A DNA stretch of 64,000 nucleotides from Bordetella sp. 02P26C-1 (GTDB lineage: Bacteria; Pseudomonadota; Gammaproteobacteria; Burkholderiales; Burkholderiaceae_B). The translations under genes and the position numbers were made by a program. The DNA is taken from contig NZ_WSJB01000003.1 in the NCBI RefSeq assembly GCF_009763255.1, positions 1 to 64,000 on the forward strand, written 5' to 3'. Positions 31,544 through 39,390 of the stretch are shown here, one piece after another. The notes below the pieces were generated by a model. That model had not been told where the DNA came from and did not search any database. It saw only the letters and a program-made list of their open reading frames with translations. The first letter of the stretch is position 1, and every line of letters begins with the position of its first letter.

Positions 31544-31861
31544 TCAAGCGGCTTTTTTCATTTCGCTGTCTTGGGGGGTGAGTACCGCGAAGACTTCTTC
31601 TTCGCGCATCACCAATAGCTCCTCGCCATCGACTTTGACGGTCTGGCCAGCATATTTGCCAAAGAGCACGCGATCACCGACCTTGAGTTGGAGCGGGTGA
31701 ACGGAACCGTCGTTACTCCGCTTTCCCTGACCCACGGCCAAGACCTCGCCTTGCTCGGGTTTCTCTGCCGCCGAGTCGGGGATGACGATGCCCGAGGCGG
31801 TCTGGCGCTGCTGTTCGATTCGCTTGACGACAATCCGATCGTAGAGGGGACGGATCTTCAT
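31544..31861 (-). CDS. groS: co-chaperonin GroES
   Basis: This 105-residue protein has [16 protein letters not shown] at the start, the mobile loop [16 protein letters not shown], and [20 protein letters not shown]. It is about ten residues longer than a typical GroES, with an extra C-terminal [11 protein letters not shown]. It caps GroEL. The ATG at 31859-31861 has an AGGAGA element at suitable distance. It is the first gene of groES-groEL, and a sigma-32-type promoter lies about 110 bp upstream. Confidence 0.97.
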   Translation of the reverse strand: MKIRPLYDRIVVKRIEQQRQTASGIVIPDSAAEKPEQGEVLAVGQGKRSNDGSVHPLQLKVGDRVLFGKYAGQTVKVDGEELLVMREEEVFAVLTPQDSEMKKAA

Positions 31862-31967
31862 GACTCTATCTCCTGTAGTCTTGATCATCAAAAAGTGAAC
31901 GACCGGCACGGGGTGGCGTCACGGCGGCACCGCCGAAGCCGTACAACCCTGCGGGGTTGCGCACCAG

Positions 31968-31995
31968 ATTTATGGGCCTGTGCCCGGGATTCAAG
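31968..31995 (-). promoter_or_regulatory. sigma-32 heat-shock promoter of groES-groEL
   Basis: On the minus strand CTTGAA (31990-31995) is separated by 13 bp from CCCATAAAT (31968-31976), matching the sigma-32 consensus CTTGAAA / CCCCATnT with a typical spacer. It is followed by about 105 bp of leader before groES. No CIRCE element (TTAGCACTC-N9-GAGTGCTAA) was seen, so HrcA control is not indicated here. Confidence 0.8.
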
Positions 31996-32022
31996 AGCCG
32001 AAATTGCGACAAATTGAAACTG

Positions 32023-32640
32023 TCAAATCAGCAGCTGCCGCGCGTGACCCAAGCGATATATGACCCTGCGGCGCAACTCTCTGCCATCGGGCTGAGGCGC
32101 CACGGGACACGGCATCGAGCGGCCGCCATCCGCATCCAGCGTCCCGTCATCCCCATCTATCTGACTCCAGACTCCGCCTTTGCGCGGCCGGAACAGCCAG
32201 CGCACATAACCACGGCGAGCGGCCAAATCCAATAAAGCTTGATGGTCTGGCGCTTCGACTACCATGGCCTCATCGGCGTAATCTGTGTCGGAGTAATCGG
32301 CAAACGCGCGACGACAGGCCAGCGCCTCGGAATCCGGCGCGTTCAGCCGCCACCAGGCGGGCCGGGCAATACGTTCGACCTCCCAGGCGCCCAAGCGCCA
32401 TCCGGCGTCAAGCATGGCACGATCAATGGCAGCGTAACTATCCCAGCGTTGATTGACCTGCACCGCAGAGCCCGCTACCGAAAGCAGCGCCCCGGAAACG
32501 TCCGGGTCTGCCCTGAAACCATGCCAATGCATCACCAGCATCAACGGCGTGTCCGTCTTACGCGTGGCACTCACCGTAACGGCGAAGAGCGGCAGGCGCA
32601 GCGCCGCCGTATGGGCCGTGATCGTTTCGAGTATATCCAT
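32023..32640 (-). CDS. conserved-looking hypothetical protein
   Basis: A 205-residue soluble protein, acidic overall but with an Arg-rich tail (LRRRVIYRLGHARQLLI). No signal peptide, membrane segment or known motif is recognised. It is rich in tryptophan (WHGF, WRLGAWEVERIARPAWW). GGAGG stands before the ATG at 32638-32640, which supports this start over one 15 codons upstream. It sits between the groES promoter and divergent modA, and its 3' end is about 28 bp from the sigma-32 promoter. Confidence 0.65.
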   Translation of the reverse strand: MDILETITAHTAALRLPLFAVTVSATRKTDTPLMLVMHWHGFRADPDVSGALLSVAGSAVQVNQRWDSYAAIDRAMLDAGWRLGAWEVERIARPAWWRLNAPDSEALACRRAFADYSDTDYADEAMVVEAPDHQALLDLAARRGYVRWLFRPRKGGVWSQIDGDDGTLDADGGRSMPCPVAPQPDGRELRRRVIYRLGHARQLLI

Positions 32641-32793
32641 CCACTTGCCTCCCGAAATAGAGCGGCAAAACGCTGTGAAGAACAACGAATCCGAAGTGTC
32701 AATTTATCGCTTTGAGTGAGCCGGCTCAAGCATCATCCGCGGTCACAGGCCGATGGTATTCTTGCGCTTTCATCCGGCCCAGCCAGACAAGAT

Positions 32794-33537
32794 ATGAGGC
32801 GCTTGCTGTTCACCGTGGTTTTCTCGCTCGTCTTTCCATTGAGCGCCCATGCGGCCGAAGCGCTCATCGCGGTGGCGTCCAACTTCACCGCGCCGATGAA
32901 AAAGCTCGCCCCGATGTTTGAACGAGAGACCGGGCATAAGCTCACCCTTGCGTTCGGCTCCACAGGCAAGTTTTACGCACAGATCCACCACGGTGCGCCA
33001 TTTGACGTCTTGCTGGCGGCGGATGAAGCGATCCCCGCAAAGCTCGAGCAAGAAGGCATGGGCTCCAGGCGGTATACGTATGCGTTGGGACGACTCGTGC
33101 TCTGGAGCGCACAAGCCGACTTGGTGGACAACCAAGGCGCTGTGTTGCAGCAAACACCACTTGGTCGCCTCGCCATTGCCGATCCGAGACTTGCCCCCTA
33201 CGGCGCCGCCGCGATACAAACGCTGGAGAGGCTGGGACGTCTGACAGCTTGGCGTCCACAATTTGTCGTCGGGGAAAACATCTCCCAAGCGTTCCAGTTC
33301 GCCTCCACCGGTAATGCGCCATTGGGCTTTGTCGCAATGGCGCAGATATATGTTGATGGCCGATTGCAATCCGGCTCGGCCTGGATCGTGCCTCAGAGCC
33401 TCTACCAACCCATCCGTCAAGATGCCATCCTTCTTGGAAAAGCCGAACACAACGATGCGGCGACTGCGTTCATGAAGTTTCTGCGCAGCGAGGCCGCCGT
33501 TGCCGTGTTGCGGGATTATGGCTATACGTTCGAATAA
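32794..33537 (+). CDS. modA: molybdate ABC transporter substrate-binding protein
   Basis: This 247-residue periplasmic protein has a signal peptide (RRLLFTVVFSLVFPLSAHAA) and the ModA pattern: VASNFTAPMKKLAPMFERE, FGSTGKFYAQIHHGAPFDV, and later GENISQAFQFASTGNAPLGF. It binds molybdate or tungstate. The ATG at 32794 was chosen because it begins the signal peptide; a longer in-frame reading adds 26 hydrophilic residues. It is followed 12 bp later by modB, so modABC is one operon. Confidence 0.93.
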   Translation: MRRLLFTVVFSLVFPLSAHAAEALIAVASNFTAPMKKLAPMFERETGHKLTLAFGSTGKFYAQIHHGAPFDVLLAADEAIPAKLEQEGMGSRRYTYALGRLVLWSAQADLVDNQGAVLQQTPLGRLAIADPRLAPYGAAAIQTLERLGRLTAWRPQFVVGENISQAFQFASTGNAPLGFVAMAQIYVDGRLQSGSAWIVPQSLYQPIRQDAILLGKAEHNDAATAFMKFLRSEAAVAVLRDYGYTFE

Positions 33538-33549
33538 GCGGTTCCGTCA

Positions 33550-34233
33550 ATGCCCTTGACTGACGACATCCTACAAGCGATCTCGCTCACGCTAAAGCTG
33601 GCAATCTGCACCACCTTGGTTCTGCTCGTCATCGCTACGCCTGTAGCATGGTGGTTGGCGCGCTCGACTTCACGCTGGCGTGCGCCGGTATCGGCGCTGG
33701 TCACCCTCCCGCTAGTGCTGCCACCCACGGTGCTGGGGTTCTACTTGCTCGTCGCGCTCGGGCCGCATGGTCCGGTGGGAACGCTTACGCAGTCATTGGG
33801 TTTGGGAGTGTGGTCGTTTACTTTTACCGGCTTACTGATAGGATCGGTCGTATCGTCCCTGCCCTTCGCCGTCCAACCGATGCAGTATGCGTTTGAATCG
33901 CTAGGCGCGCGGCCCTTGGAGGTGGCGGCCACGTTGCGGGCCTCGCCGCTGGACGCATTTTTTACGGTGGCGCTGCCACAGTCATGGCCGGGTTTCCTCA
34001 CCGCTTTTGTTCTGACATTCGCCCACACCGTGGGCGAGTTTGGCGTGGTGTTGATGATCGGTGGCAACATTCCGGGTAGCACTCAGGTCGTCTCAACGTT
34101 GATATACGGGCATGTCGAGGCATTGGAATATACGTCCGCACATGCGCTGGCGGCGGCGATGCTGATATTCAGCTTCGTCGTGCTGCTGACACTGACTGCC
34201 CTGCGGCGCCGCCAGGGCAGGGTGTTGCCATGA
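33550..34233 (+). CDS. modB: molybdate ABC transporter permease
   Basis: This 227-residue protein has five or six membrane helices and the permease loop [20 protein letters not shown] (near residue 120), then [18 protein letters not shown], which is characteristic of ModB/CysT permeases. It forms the membrane channel of the molybdate importer. Its stop codon overlaps the modC start by 4 bp. Confidence 0.95.
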   Translation: MPLTDDILQAISLTLKLAICTTLVLLVIATPVAWWLARSTSRWRAPVSALVTLPLVLPPTVLGFYLLVALGPHGPVGTLTQSLGLGVWSFTFTGLLIGSVVSSLPFAVQPMQYAFESLGARPLEVAATLRASPLDAFFTVALPQSWPGFLTAFVLTFAHTVGEFGVVLMIGGNIPGSTQVVSTLIYGHVEALEYTSAHALAAAMLIFSFVVLLTLTALRRRQGRVLP

Positions 34234-35312
34234 CAACGAATTTACACATTTCCCTGCGGCTGAACCGCGCCGACTTTCAGGTAGAACTGGATTTGCAGTT
34301 GCCAGCCCAGGGCATCACGGTCCTGTATGGGCACTCGGGCTCGGGGAAGACCAGCGTACTGCGCTGTGTAGCCGGGCTGGAACGTGCCGTGCACGCCCAT
34401 ATCCGTCTGGGCGACGAGGTCTGGCAAGACGATCAGGCGAACCGATTCGTCCCCCCCCACCGCCGCCCGATTGGCTATGTGTTTCAGGAAGCCAGTCTGT
34501 TCGAACACCTCGATGTGGCGGGCAACCTTCACTATGGGAGAAAGCGCACCCGCCACGCCGACGCTGCGGCGATGTTGCAGACGGCGATCGACCTGCTGGG
34601 CATTCGGCAGTTACTGAATCGGCGCGTCGCGCAACTGTCGGGCGGCGAGCGCCAGCGTGTCGCGATTGCCCGCGCCTTGGCGACCATGCCGCGACTGTTA
34701 TTGCTGGACGAACCATTGGCGGCGCTGGATGGCCCGCGACGACGTGAGATCATGCCCTGGCTGGAAAAGCTCAAGACCGAGCTCGACCTGCCGATGCTTT
34801 ATGTCACCCACTCGACAGATGAGCTCGCGCGGCTGGCCGACTATCTGGTGCTGCTTGAGCAGGGTAAGGCCAAAGCCGCTGGCCCCGTGCACGAGATGCT
34901 ATCGCGTCTTGATGTGCCTATCAGCTTAGGCGAGGATGCCGGCGCACTGATCGAGGGCGAGGTGGTCGAGCGCAGCATCGCTTGGCATCTGGCGAGAATC
35001 GAATTCAAGGTCGGATCGCTGTGGTTGCGCGACGAGGGTTGTACTGTAGGCCGCCGGGTACGGCTGCGCGTGCTGGCACGCGATGTCAGTCTCACGACCG
35101 TCGCCCCTGCCCATACCAGTATTCAGAATCACCTCTCTTGCGTTGTCGAGTCCATCGCGCCCGATACGCACCCATCGCAAGTCCTGCTGCGCTTACAGTG
35201 CGGATCGGCAACCCTGCTGGCTCGGATTACGCGGCGCGCGCAGAGCGACCTCGGGCTGCAGCCCGGCAGTCGCGCCTGGGCGCTGGTGAAGTCGGTCGCG
35301 CTGGTTTCCTGA
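34230..35312 (+). CDS. modC: molybdate ABC transporter ATP-binding protein
   Basis: This 360-residue ABC ATPase has Walker [15 protein letters not shown], the signature [15 protein letters not shown], Walker [13 protein letters not shown] and the H-loop [22 protein letters not shown]-terminal TOBE/MOP-like domain (about residues 290-360), with [20 protein letters not shown], is the molybdate-sensing part of ModC. It powers ModAB. It converges on the Hint-domain gene with a 26-bp gap. Confidence 0.95.
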   Translation: MTTNLHISLRLNRADFQVELDLQLPAQGITVLYGHSGSGKTSVLRCVAGLERAVHAHIRLGDEVWQDDQANRFVPPHRRPIGYVFQEASLFEHLDVAGNLHYGRKRTRHADAAAMLQTAIDLLGIRQLLNRRVAQLSGGERQRVAIARALATMPRLLLLDEPLAALDGPRRREIMPWLEKLKTELDLPMLYVTHSTDELARLADYLVLLEQGKAKAAGPVHEMLSRLDVPISLGEDAGALIEGEVVERSIAWHLARIEFKVGSLWLRDEGCTVGRRVRLRVLARDVSLTTVAPAHTSIQNHLSCVVESIAPDTHPSQVLLRLQCGSATLLARITRRAQSDLGLQPGSRAWALVKSVALVS

Positions 35313-35338
35313 GCGATCCGGCGGCGTGGCGTGCCCCG

Positions 35339-36241
35339 TCAGGCCGCCTCGCGACGCGCCCGCAGCGCGACAGCACGCGTCGCGAGTTTGTCGCGTATCG
35401 GCGCGATGTCCTGCGGCTTTCGCAGTGCGACGAAACCCGGACGATCCGCCATACGTCGATGCGTATCAGCAGGCTGCAAAGTCGTCACATCGACATTTTG
35501 GAAAAAATCCCGGTTGCCACCGTCAGCCCACGATTCCGAAAACACACCGTAGGTCCGGATCACATCAAACTGATCCAGTTCGACATGGTAGTAGCTGAAC
35601 TCGGTGGTCGCGGATTCTTGAACGATCGATTCCCCGTTGATGAGGTCACGCGCGCGTACCAAAACGCCGTCGATATAGAGATGATGCCAGGGCGAAACAC
35701 GCAGCGTGTGACTAGGCTGATTGGCCCCTAGTGCACCCGCAGAGATACGTACAGGCAGGCACGCAGCTCGCTGCTCTGGCGTGCGCAGCGTGACCGCATG
35801 ATAGTGACGCCAACCTAGCCATTTCACCGTGCGAAGACCAGTGCTGCCCCAAACTCTATCCCCCGGAATCAGGCATTCGATCGGCACAGCACCGCGATCG
35901 GTATCAATCATTGACCCTTTCACAAAGCACACTGGAAATTGGTTGTCATTGAGCGTCAAAATTTCGCCCGGGGGGTAGTCGCGGTTATACGTGAGCAGAC
36001 GAAAGTCTCCATACTCATTCTCGACCAACACGCCATCGCTGGTGAATCCCACCACCCACTCAGTACGTTCCCCGGTGACGTCTTGGACCGTCAGTGCATC
36101 TCCCACATTGAAAGCATCAACCACCGACGTGTTTGTTGCCACCACGGGCACATCGTTGTAACCGGTCCAGATGTAATGAAAATCGCGGTTGGGTCCAGAT
36201 ACCTGGACGTTGTAGTAACCGGGGGGAGAAAAAGTGGCCAT
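35339..36241 (-). CDS. Hint-domain protein (Hint_2-like)
   Basis: A 300-residue protein with a Hint (Hedgehog/intein) domain. The conserved Cys105 in PVCFVKGSMIDTDRG occupies the nucleophile position. It is followed by VPIECLIPGDRVW, VKWLGWRHYHAV, RAACLPVRISAGALG, LRVSPWHHLYIDGVLVRA and YYHVELDQFDVI. Residues 1-104 form a short N-terminal part with tyrosine-rich opening (PGYYNVQVSGPNRDFHYIW). Hint domains cleave or splice their own backbone. No C-terminal extein-like domain follows. It stands alone with an AT-rich upstream region. Its biological role is unknown. Confidence 0.85.
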   Translation of the reverse strand: MATFSPPGYYNVQVSGPNRDFHYIWTGYNDVPVVATNTSVVDAFNVGDALTVQDVTGERTEWVVGFTSDGVLVENEYGDFRLLTYNRDYPPGEILTLNDNQFPVCFVKGSMIDTDRGAVPIECLIPGDRVWGSTGLRTVKWLGWRHYHAVTLRTPEQRAACLPVRISAGALGANQPSHTLRVSPWHHLYIDGVLVRARDLINGESIVQESATTEFSYYHVELDQFDVIRTYGVFSESWADGGNRDFFQNVDVTTLQPADTHRRMADRPGFVALRKPQDIAPIRDKLATRAVALRARREAA

Positions 36242-36625
36242 GAGATTCCTATAACAAAGGTGCTTGGATGTAACTAAAAAACAAATCTCCGAGCATTGTT
36301 TTTCCTACCCCACGTCCGGATCTGGCCGTAGGTTCCATTCGCGATCGGAGTCCCGGAGTGGGCGAGTATAAAGCAGCGCGCTGGACTGCTGAGGCGTGAC
36401 CAAAGCGATGCCAGTGCCATGCAAAATTGTTGCCGTGACAACTATTTTTCGATGCACATACGGAATTATGACGTGCATATGAAACTAAATGCAATGCACC
36501 AAAGCGCACGAATTCGCCGATGCTACACTCGCCCGGGCAAAATTAGTCCGACGTATAAAAACATAAAACAATGGACGACTTAACTTGCCTTGAACCTTGC
36601 AAACTTGATAAAGACGACACGATTC
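36242..36625. other. AT-rich divergent promoter region
   Basis: About 380 bp between the divergent Hint-domain and lipoprotein genes, visibly lower in GC than its surroundings from about 36400 to 36600. It should contain both promoters. No RNA gene or clear operator was recognised, and the short open frames lack support. Confidence 0.5.
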
Positions 36626-37003
36626 ATGCTCCGTAAAACACTCTTTGCCTTGGGTATTTGCTTCGCGCTTTCCGGTTGCGAAACCTTGTCTGGATCGACC
36701 GGGGACAAATTCAGCCCGACCGCATTGCGCCAGAACATAAAGATTGGCGTCTCCACCCCAGACGACATACGCGCGATATATGGACGCCCGGACTATGTAG
36801 TGGACGGCCCGAACGGCCCCGATTACTGGGCCTACGACGTGGACGACACAACCAATTCAATGATCCAGAAGGCAGTCAGCTTTATTCCGGTGTACGGTGC
36901 CGGCGAGGCCGCTCGTCAGGTGGGCGACGATCGGGACCTCAGCATTTATTTCCAAAACAACCGCGTGACCAGCTACAGCTTGTCCAACAGCAGGCCAAAG
37001 TGA
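36626..37003 (+). CDS. BamE/OmlA-like small outer-membrane lipoprotein
   Basis: A 125-residue protein with a lipobox (FALSGCETLSG, Cys about residue 16). The middle, LRQNIKIGVSTPDDIRAIYG, followed by a GRPDYVVDGPNGPDYWAYDV stretch, has the SmpA/OmlA (BamE-like) pattern 'G.t..dv...lG.P'. The 3' half has a short hydrophobic stretch. It is probably anchored to the outer membrane. The start at MLRKTLFALGICF gives a proper signal peptide; a longer frame adds 12 residues. Confidence 0.75.
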   Translation: MLRKTLFALGICFALSGCETLSGSTGDKFSPTALRQNIKIGVSTPDDIRAIYGRPDYVVDGPNGPDYWAYDVDDTTNSMIQKAVSFIPVYGAGEAARQVGDDRDLSIYFQNNRVTSYSLSNSRPK

Positions 37004-37033
37004 GCGCTTGGCCGTAGCGTCCATGGCGAGGGC

Positions 37034-38695
37034 TCATTGCCCGGCCAATATCCAGCGCGCGGCTTTTTCAGCAATCATCAATGTGGGGCTATTCGTATTG
37101 CCGCTCACGATGCTGGGCATGACGCTGGCATCGACAACACGCAGCCCCGATACGCCATAGACCCGAAGGTGGGAATCAACGACCGCCATCGGGTCTGTGT
37201 CGCGGCCCATCTTCGCGGTACCGACCGGGTGAAAAATTGTGGTCGCGATATCCCCCGCCAGCCGCGCGAGCTCGTCGTCCGTCTGAAACTCGCTACCCGG
37301 CTTGACTTCAACCGGCTGATACGCGGCCAGCGCCGGCTGACTCACGATCTTGCGCGTGACACGCAGAGAATCCGACGCGACCTTCCGATCGGCTTCCGTA
37401 CTGAGATAGTTGGGTCGTATGGCGGGTGCTTGCGCGGGATCGGGCCCCTGGATCTGCACGCTGCCCCGGCTGGTGGGGTTAAGGTTGCACACGCTGGCCG
37501 TGAAGGCATTGAACGTATGCAACGGTTCTCCGAACGCATCCAAACTTAAGGGTTGCACGTGATACTCGATATTGGGATAAGGCTGCGAAGGATCACTACG
37601 GGTAAAAGCACCAAGTTGAGAAGGCGCCATGCTCATCGGCCCTGTACGACGCAACGCATATTCAATTCCGATCATCGCCTTGCCCCATCGCGTACTAGAG
37701 ATCTGGTTCAGCGTGCGCGTGCCTTCGACCTTGTACACAGTGCGGATCTGCAGATGATCTTGAAGATTCGCACCCACGCCTGGTTTGTCCAGCAGGACCT
37801 GCACCCCATGACGCTGCAGTAACGAGCCCGGCCCTATTCCGGACAGCTGTAATAGCTGCGGCGTCCCAATACTGCCTGCCGCCAGGATGACTTCGCCACG
37901 TGCCGCGATGCTTACCCGCGCCCCATCGCGTATAACTTCGACGCCACGGCAAGCGAGGCCTCTATCCGTGGATTGCTTGAGCGTCAACTTCACGACCTGT
38001 GTATGCGTCCACAAGGTGAAATTAGGCCGCTTCATGCAGACAGGCCGCAGAAATGCTTTGGCTGCATTCCAGCGCCATCCCGATTTCTGATTGACCTCGA
38101 AATAGCCTACGCCCTCGTTGGTCCCTTGATTGAAATCGTCACTGGCGGGGATACCTGCCTGTTGAGCCGCCGCGGCGAACGCATCGAGAATATCCCAACG
38201 CAGACGCTGTTTTTCTACGCGCCACTCGCCACCGTTACCATGAAAGCGTGCGAAATTCGTATCGCCCGTGGCTTGAGCGCGCCCGCCGTCGAGCCGGTAA
38301 TGATCTTCATGCCTCATAAAATCCGGCAAGCAATTTTGCCAAGACCACGCCGCGTCGCCCGTCAGCTCGGCCCACGCATCGTAGTCGCGCGCTTGCCCTC
38401 GCATGTAGATCATGCCGTTGATGCTAGAGCAACCACCCAACGTCTTGCCGCGCGGATAACGGAGTGTGCGACCGTTTAAACCCGGATCCGGCATGGTGCT
38501 GTAGCACCAATCCGTGCGCGGGTTGCCGATGCAGTAGAGATACCCCACCGGCACGTGTATCCAGTGATAGTTGTCCTTGCCGCCAGCCTCGATTAGCAGG
38601 ACGCGCTTTCTGCCATCGGCTGATAAGCGGTTGGCCAGTAAGCAGCCTGCGGTGCCCGCGCCAATGATGACGTAGTCATACTCCTGTTCTGCCAT
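37034..38695 (-). CDS. GMC-family flavoprotein oxidoreductase (choline/alcohol dehydrogenase type)
   Basis: This 553-residue protein has the FAD-binding motif YVIIGAGTAGCLLANRLS at the N-terminus, GMC signature 1 in PRGKTLGGCSSINGMIYMRG, signature 2 in GSIGTPQLLQLSGIGPG, and the catalytic C-terminus HPVGTAKMGRD with SGNTNSPTLMIAEKAARW. GMC enzymes oxidise alcohols, polyols or choline with FAD. The ATG at 38693-38695 is preceded by AGGAG; the 40 codons upstream in frame do not belong. No aldehyde dehydrogenase or transporter is adjacent, so the substrate is open. Confidence 0.93.
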   Translation of the reverse strand: MAEQEYDYVIIGAGTAGCLLANRLSADGRKRVLLIEAGGKDNYHWIHVPVGYLYCIGNPRTDWCYSTMPDPGLNGRTLRYPRGKTLGGCSSINGMIYMRGQARDYDAWAELTGDAAWSWQNCLPDFMRHEDHYRLDGGRAQATGDTNFARFHGNGGEWRVEKQRLRWDILDAFAAAAQQAGIPASDDFNQGTNEGVGYFEVNQKSGWRWNAAKAFLRPVCMKRPNFTLWTHTQVVKLTLKQSTDRGLACRGVEVIRDGARVSIAARGEVILAAGSIGTPQLLQLSGIGPGSLLQRHGVQVLLDKPGVGANLQDHLQIRTVYKVEGTRTLNQISSTRWGKAMIGIEYALRRTGPMSMAPSQLGAFTRSDPSQPYPNIEYHVQPLSLDAFGEPLHTFNAFTASVCNLNPTSRGSVQIQGPDPAQAPAIRPNYLSTEADRKVASDSLRVTRKIVSQPALAAYQPVEVKPGSEFQTDDELARLAGDIATTIFHPVGTAKMGRDTDPMAVVDSHLRVYGVSGLRVVDASVMPSIVSGNTNSPTLMIAEKAARWILAGQ

Positions 38696-38815
38696 CCTCG
38701 CTCCTGTCTCGTCGTGATGCCGTGTGCCTTGGTCGGGTCGGAAATACGGCTGTCGTTGTTTCCATAGTTTAAAGCGAGTGACGTACTGGCTCACGTACAG
38801 CGAGCCACGATGCAA

Positions 38816-38850
38816 ACACGGCTGCGCCTCTGACGAGGGGCAGCCGTGTA
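38816..38850 (-). terminator. hairpin after the hemerythrin-like gene
   Basis: Inverted arms ACACGGCTGC and GCAGCCGTGT with further CCTC/GAGG pairing form a strong stem, followed on the minus strand by TTTGCAT. It lies about 30 bp past the hemerythrin-like stop. The U-tract is short. Confidence 0.5.
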
Positions 38851-38878
38851 ACGGACCAGGATGCTGATGAACGCAGCC

Positions 38879-39337
38879 TTAGCCAGCCAGTTCCAGCTTC
38901 ATGCGCTCATAGTCCTTGAGGTATTTGAGCGCGAGCTCTTCCTTTTGACCGGCCTTAAGGATCTTGCCGGACACCTGAAAAAACTTCTTTTCCTCTTCAC
39001 GCAAATGATGGTGCACCTCTTCGGAAAGCTTCTTGGCCTGCGTCAGCCAGGCCTCCCCTTCCGGTTCAAGCTTTCCCAGCTTCTCGACACACTCGTCGAT
39101 CTCATGATGCTCGGCGAGCGCATGGCGCGAGGAATTGAGCCCCATATCGTCCATCAACATAGGAGCGTACAGGAACCTTTCTTCCGCAGCCGCATGAGCG
39201 GCGAGTTCCAACTTGAGTTCACGATACAGGTCACGCCGGCGCGTCTCGTCCACGGGGCTACGCACCAGCCTGCGGCACAACGTCCTCTGGACTTCGTGAC
39301 TCACCCGCAGCGCTTCGTATATATTCAGCTTGGCCAA
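38879..39337 (-). CDS. hemerythrin-like (HHE) protein
   Basis: About 152 residues, all helical, with the HHE-domain histidines and glutamates: SHEVQRTLCRR, HAAAEERFLY, EHHEIDECVEKL and HHHLREEEKKFF. Such proteins bind a di-iron site and are linked to oxygen, nitric oxide or oxidative stress. A TTG start (39335-39337) is chosen because GGAG precedes it by 7 bases; an in-frame GTG 15 codons upstream has its GGAG only one base away. It follows the catalase gene by about 50 bp on the same strand, suggesting a shared oxidative-stress role. Confidence 0.82.
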   Translation of the reverse strand: MAKLNIYEALRVSHEVQRTLCRRLVRSPVDETRRRDLYRELKLELAAHAAAEERFLYAPMLMDDMGLNSSRHALAEHHEIDECVEKLGKLEPEGEAWLTQAKKLSEEVHHHLREEEKKFFQVSGKILKAGQKEELALKYLKDYERMKLELAG

Positions 39338-39390
39338 CTCCGGTCTCCTTACAGAATTGCTTGACGGTTTATCTAAAACCACGCTCCTTA

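Noticed and set aside
31862-32022. CIRCE/HrcA operator upstream of groES
   Set aside because: No TTAGCACTC-N9-GAGTGCTAA was present; the region fits sigma-32 control instead.
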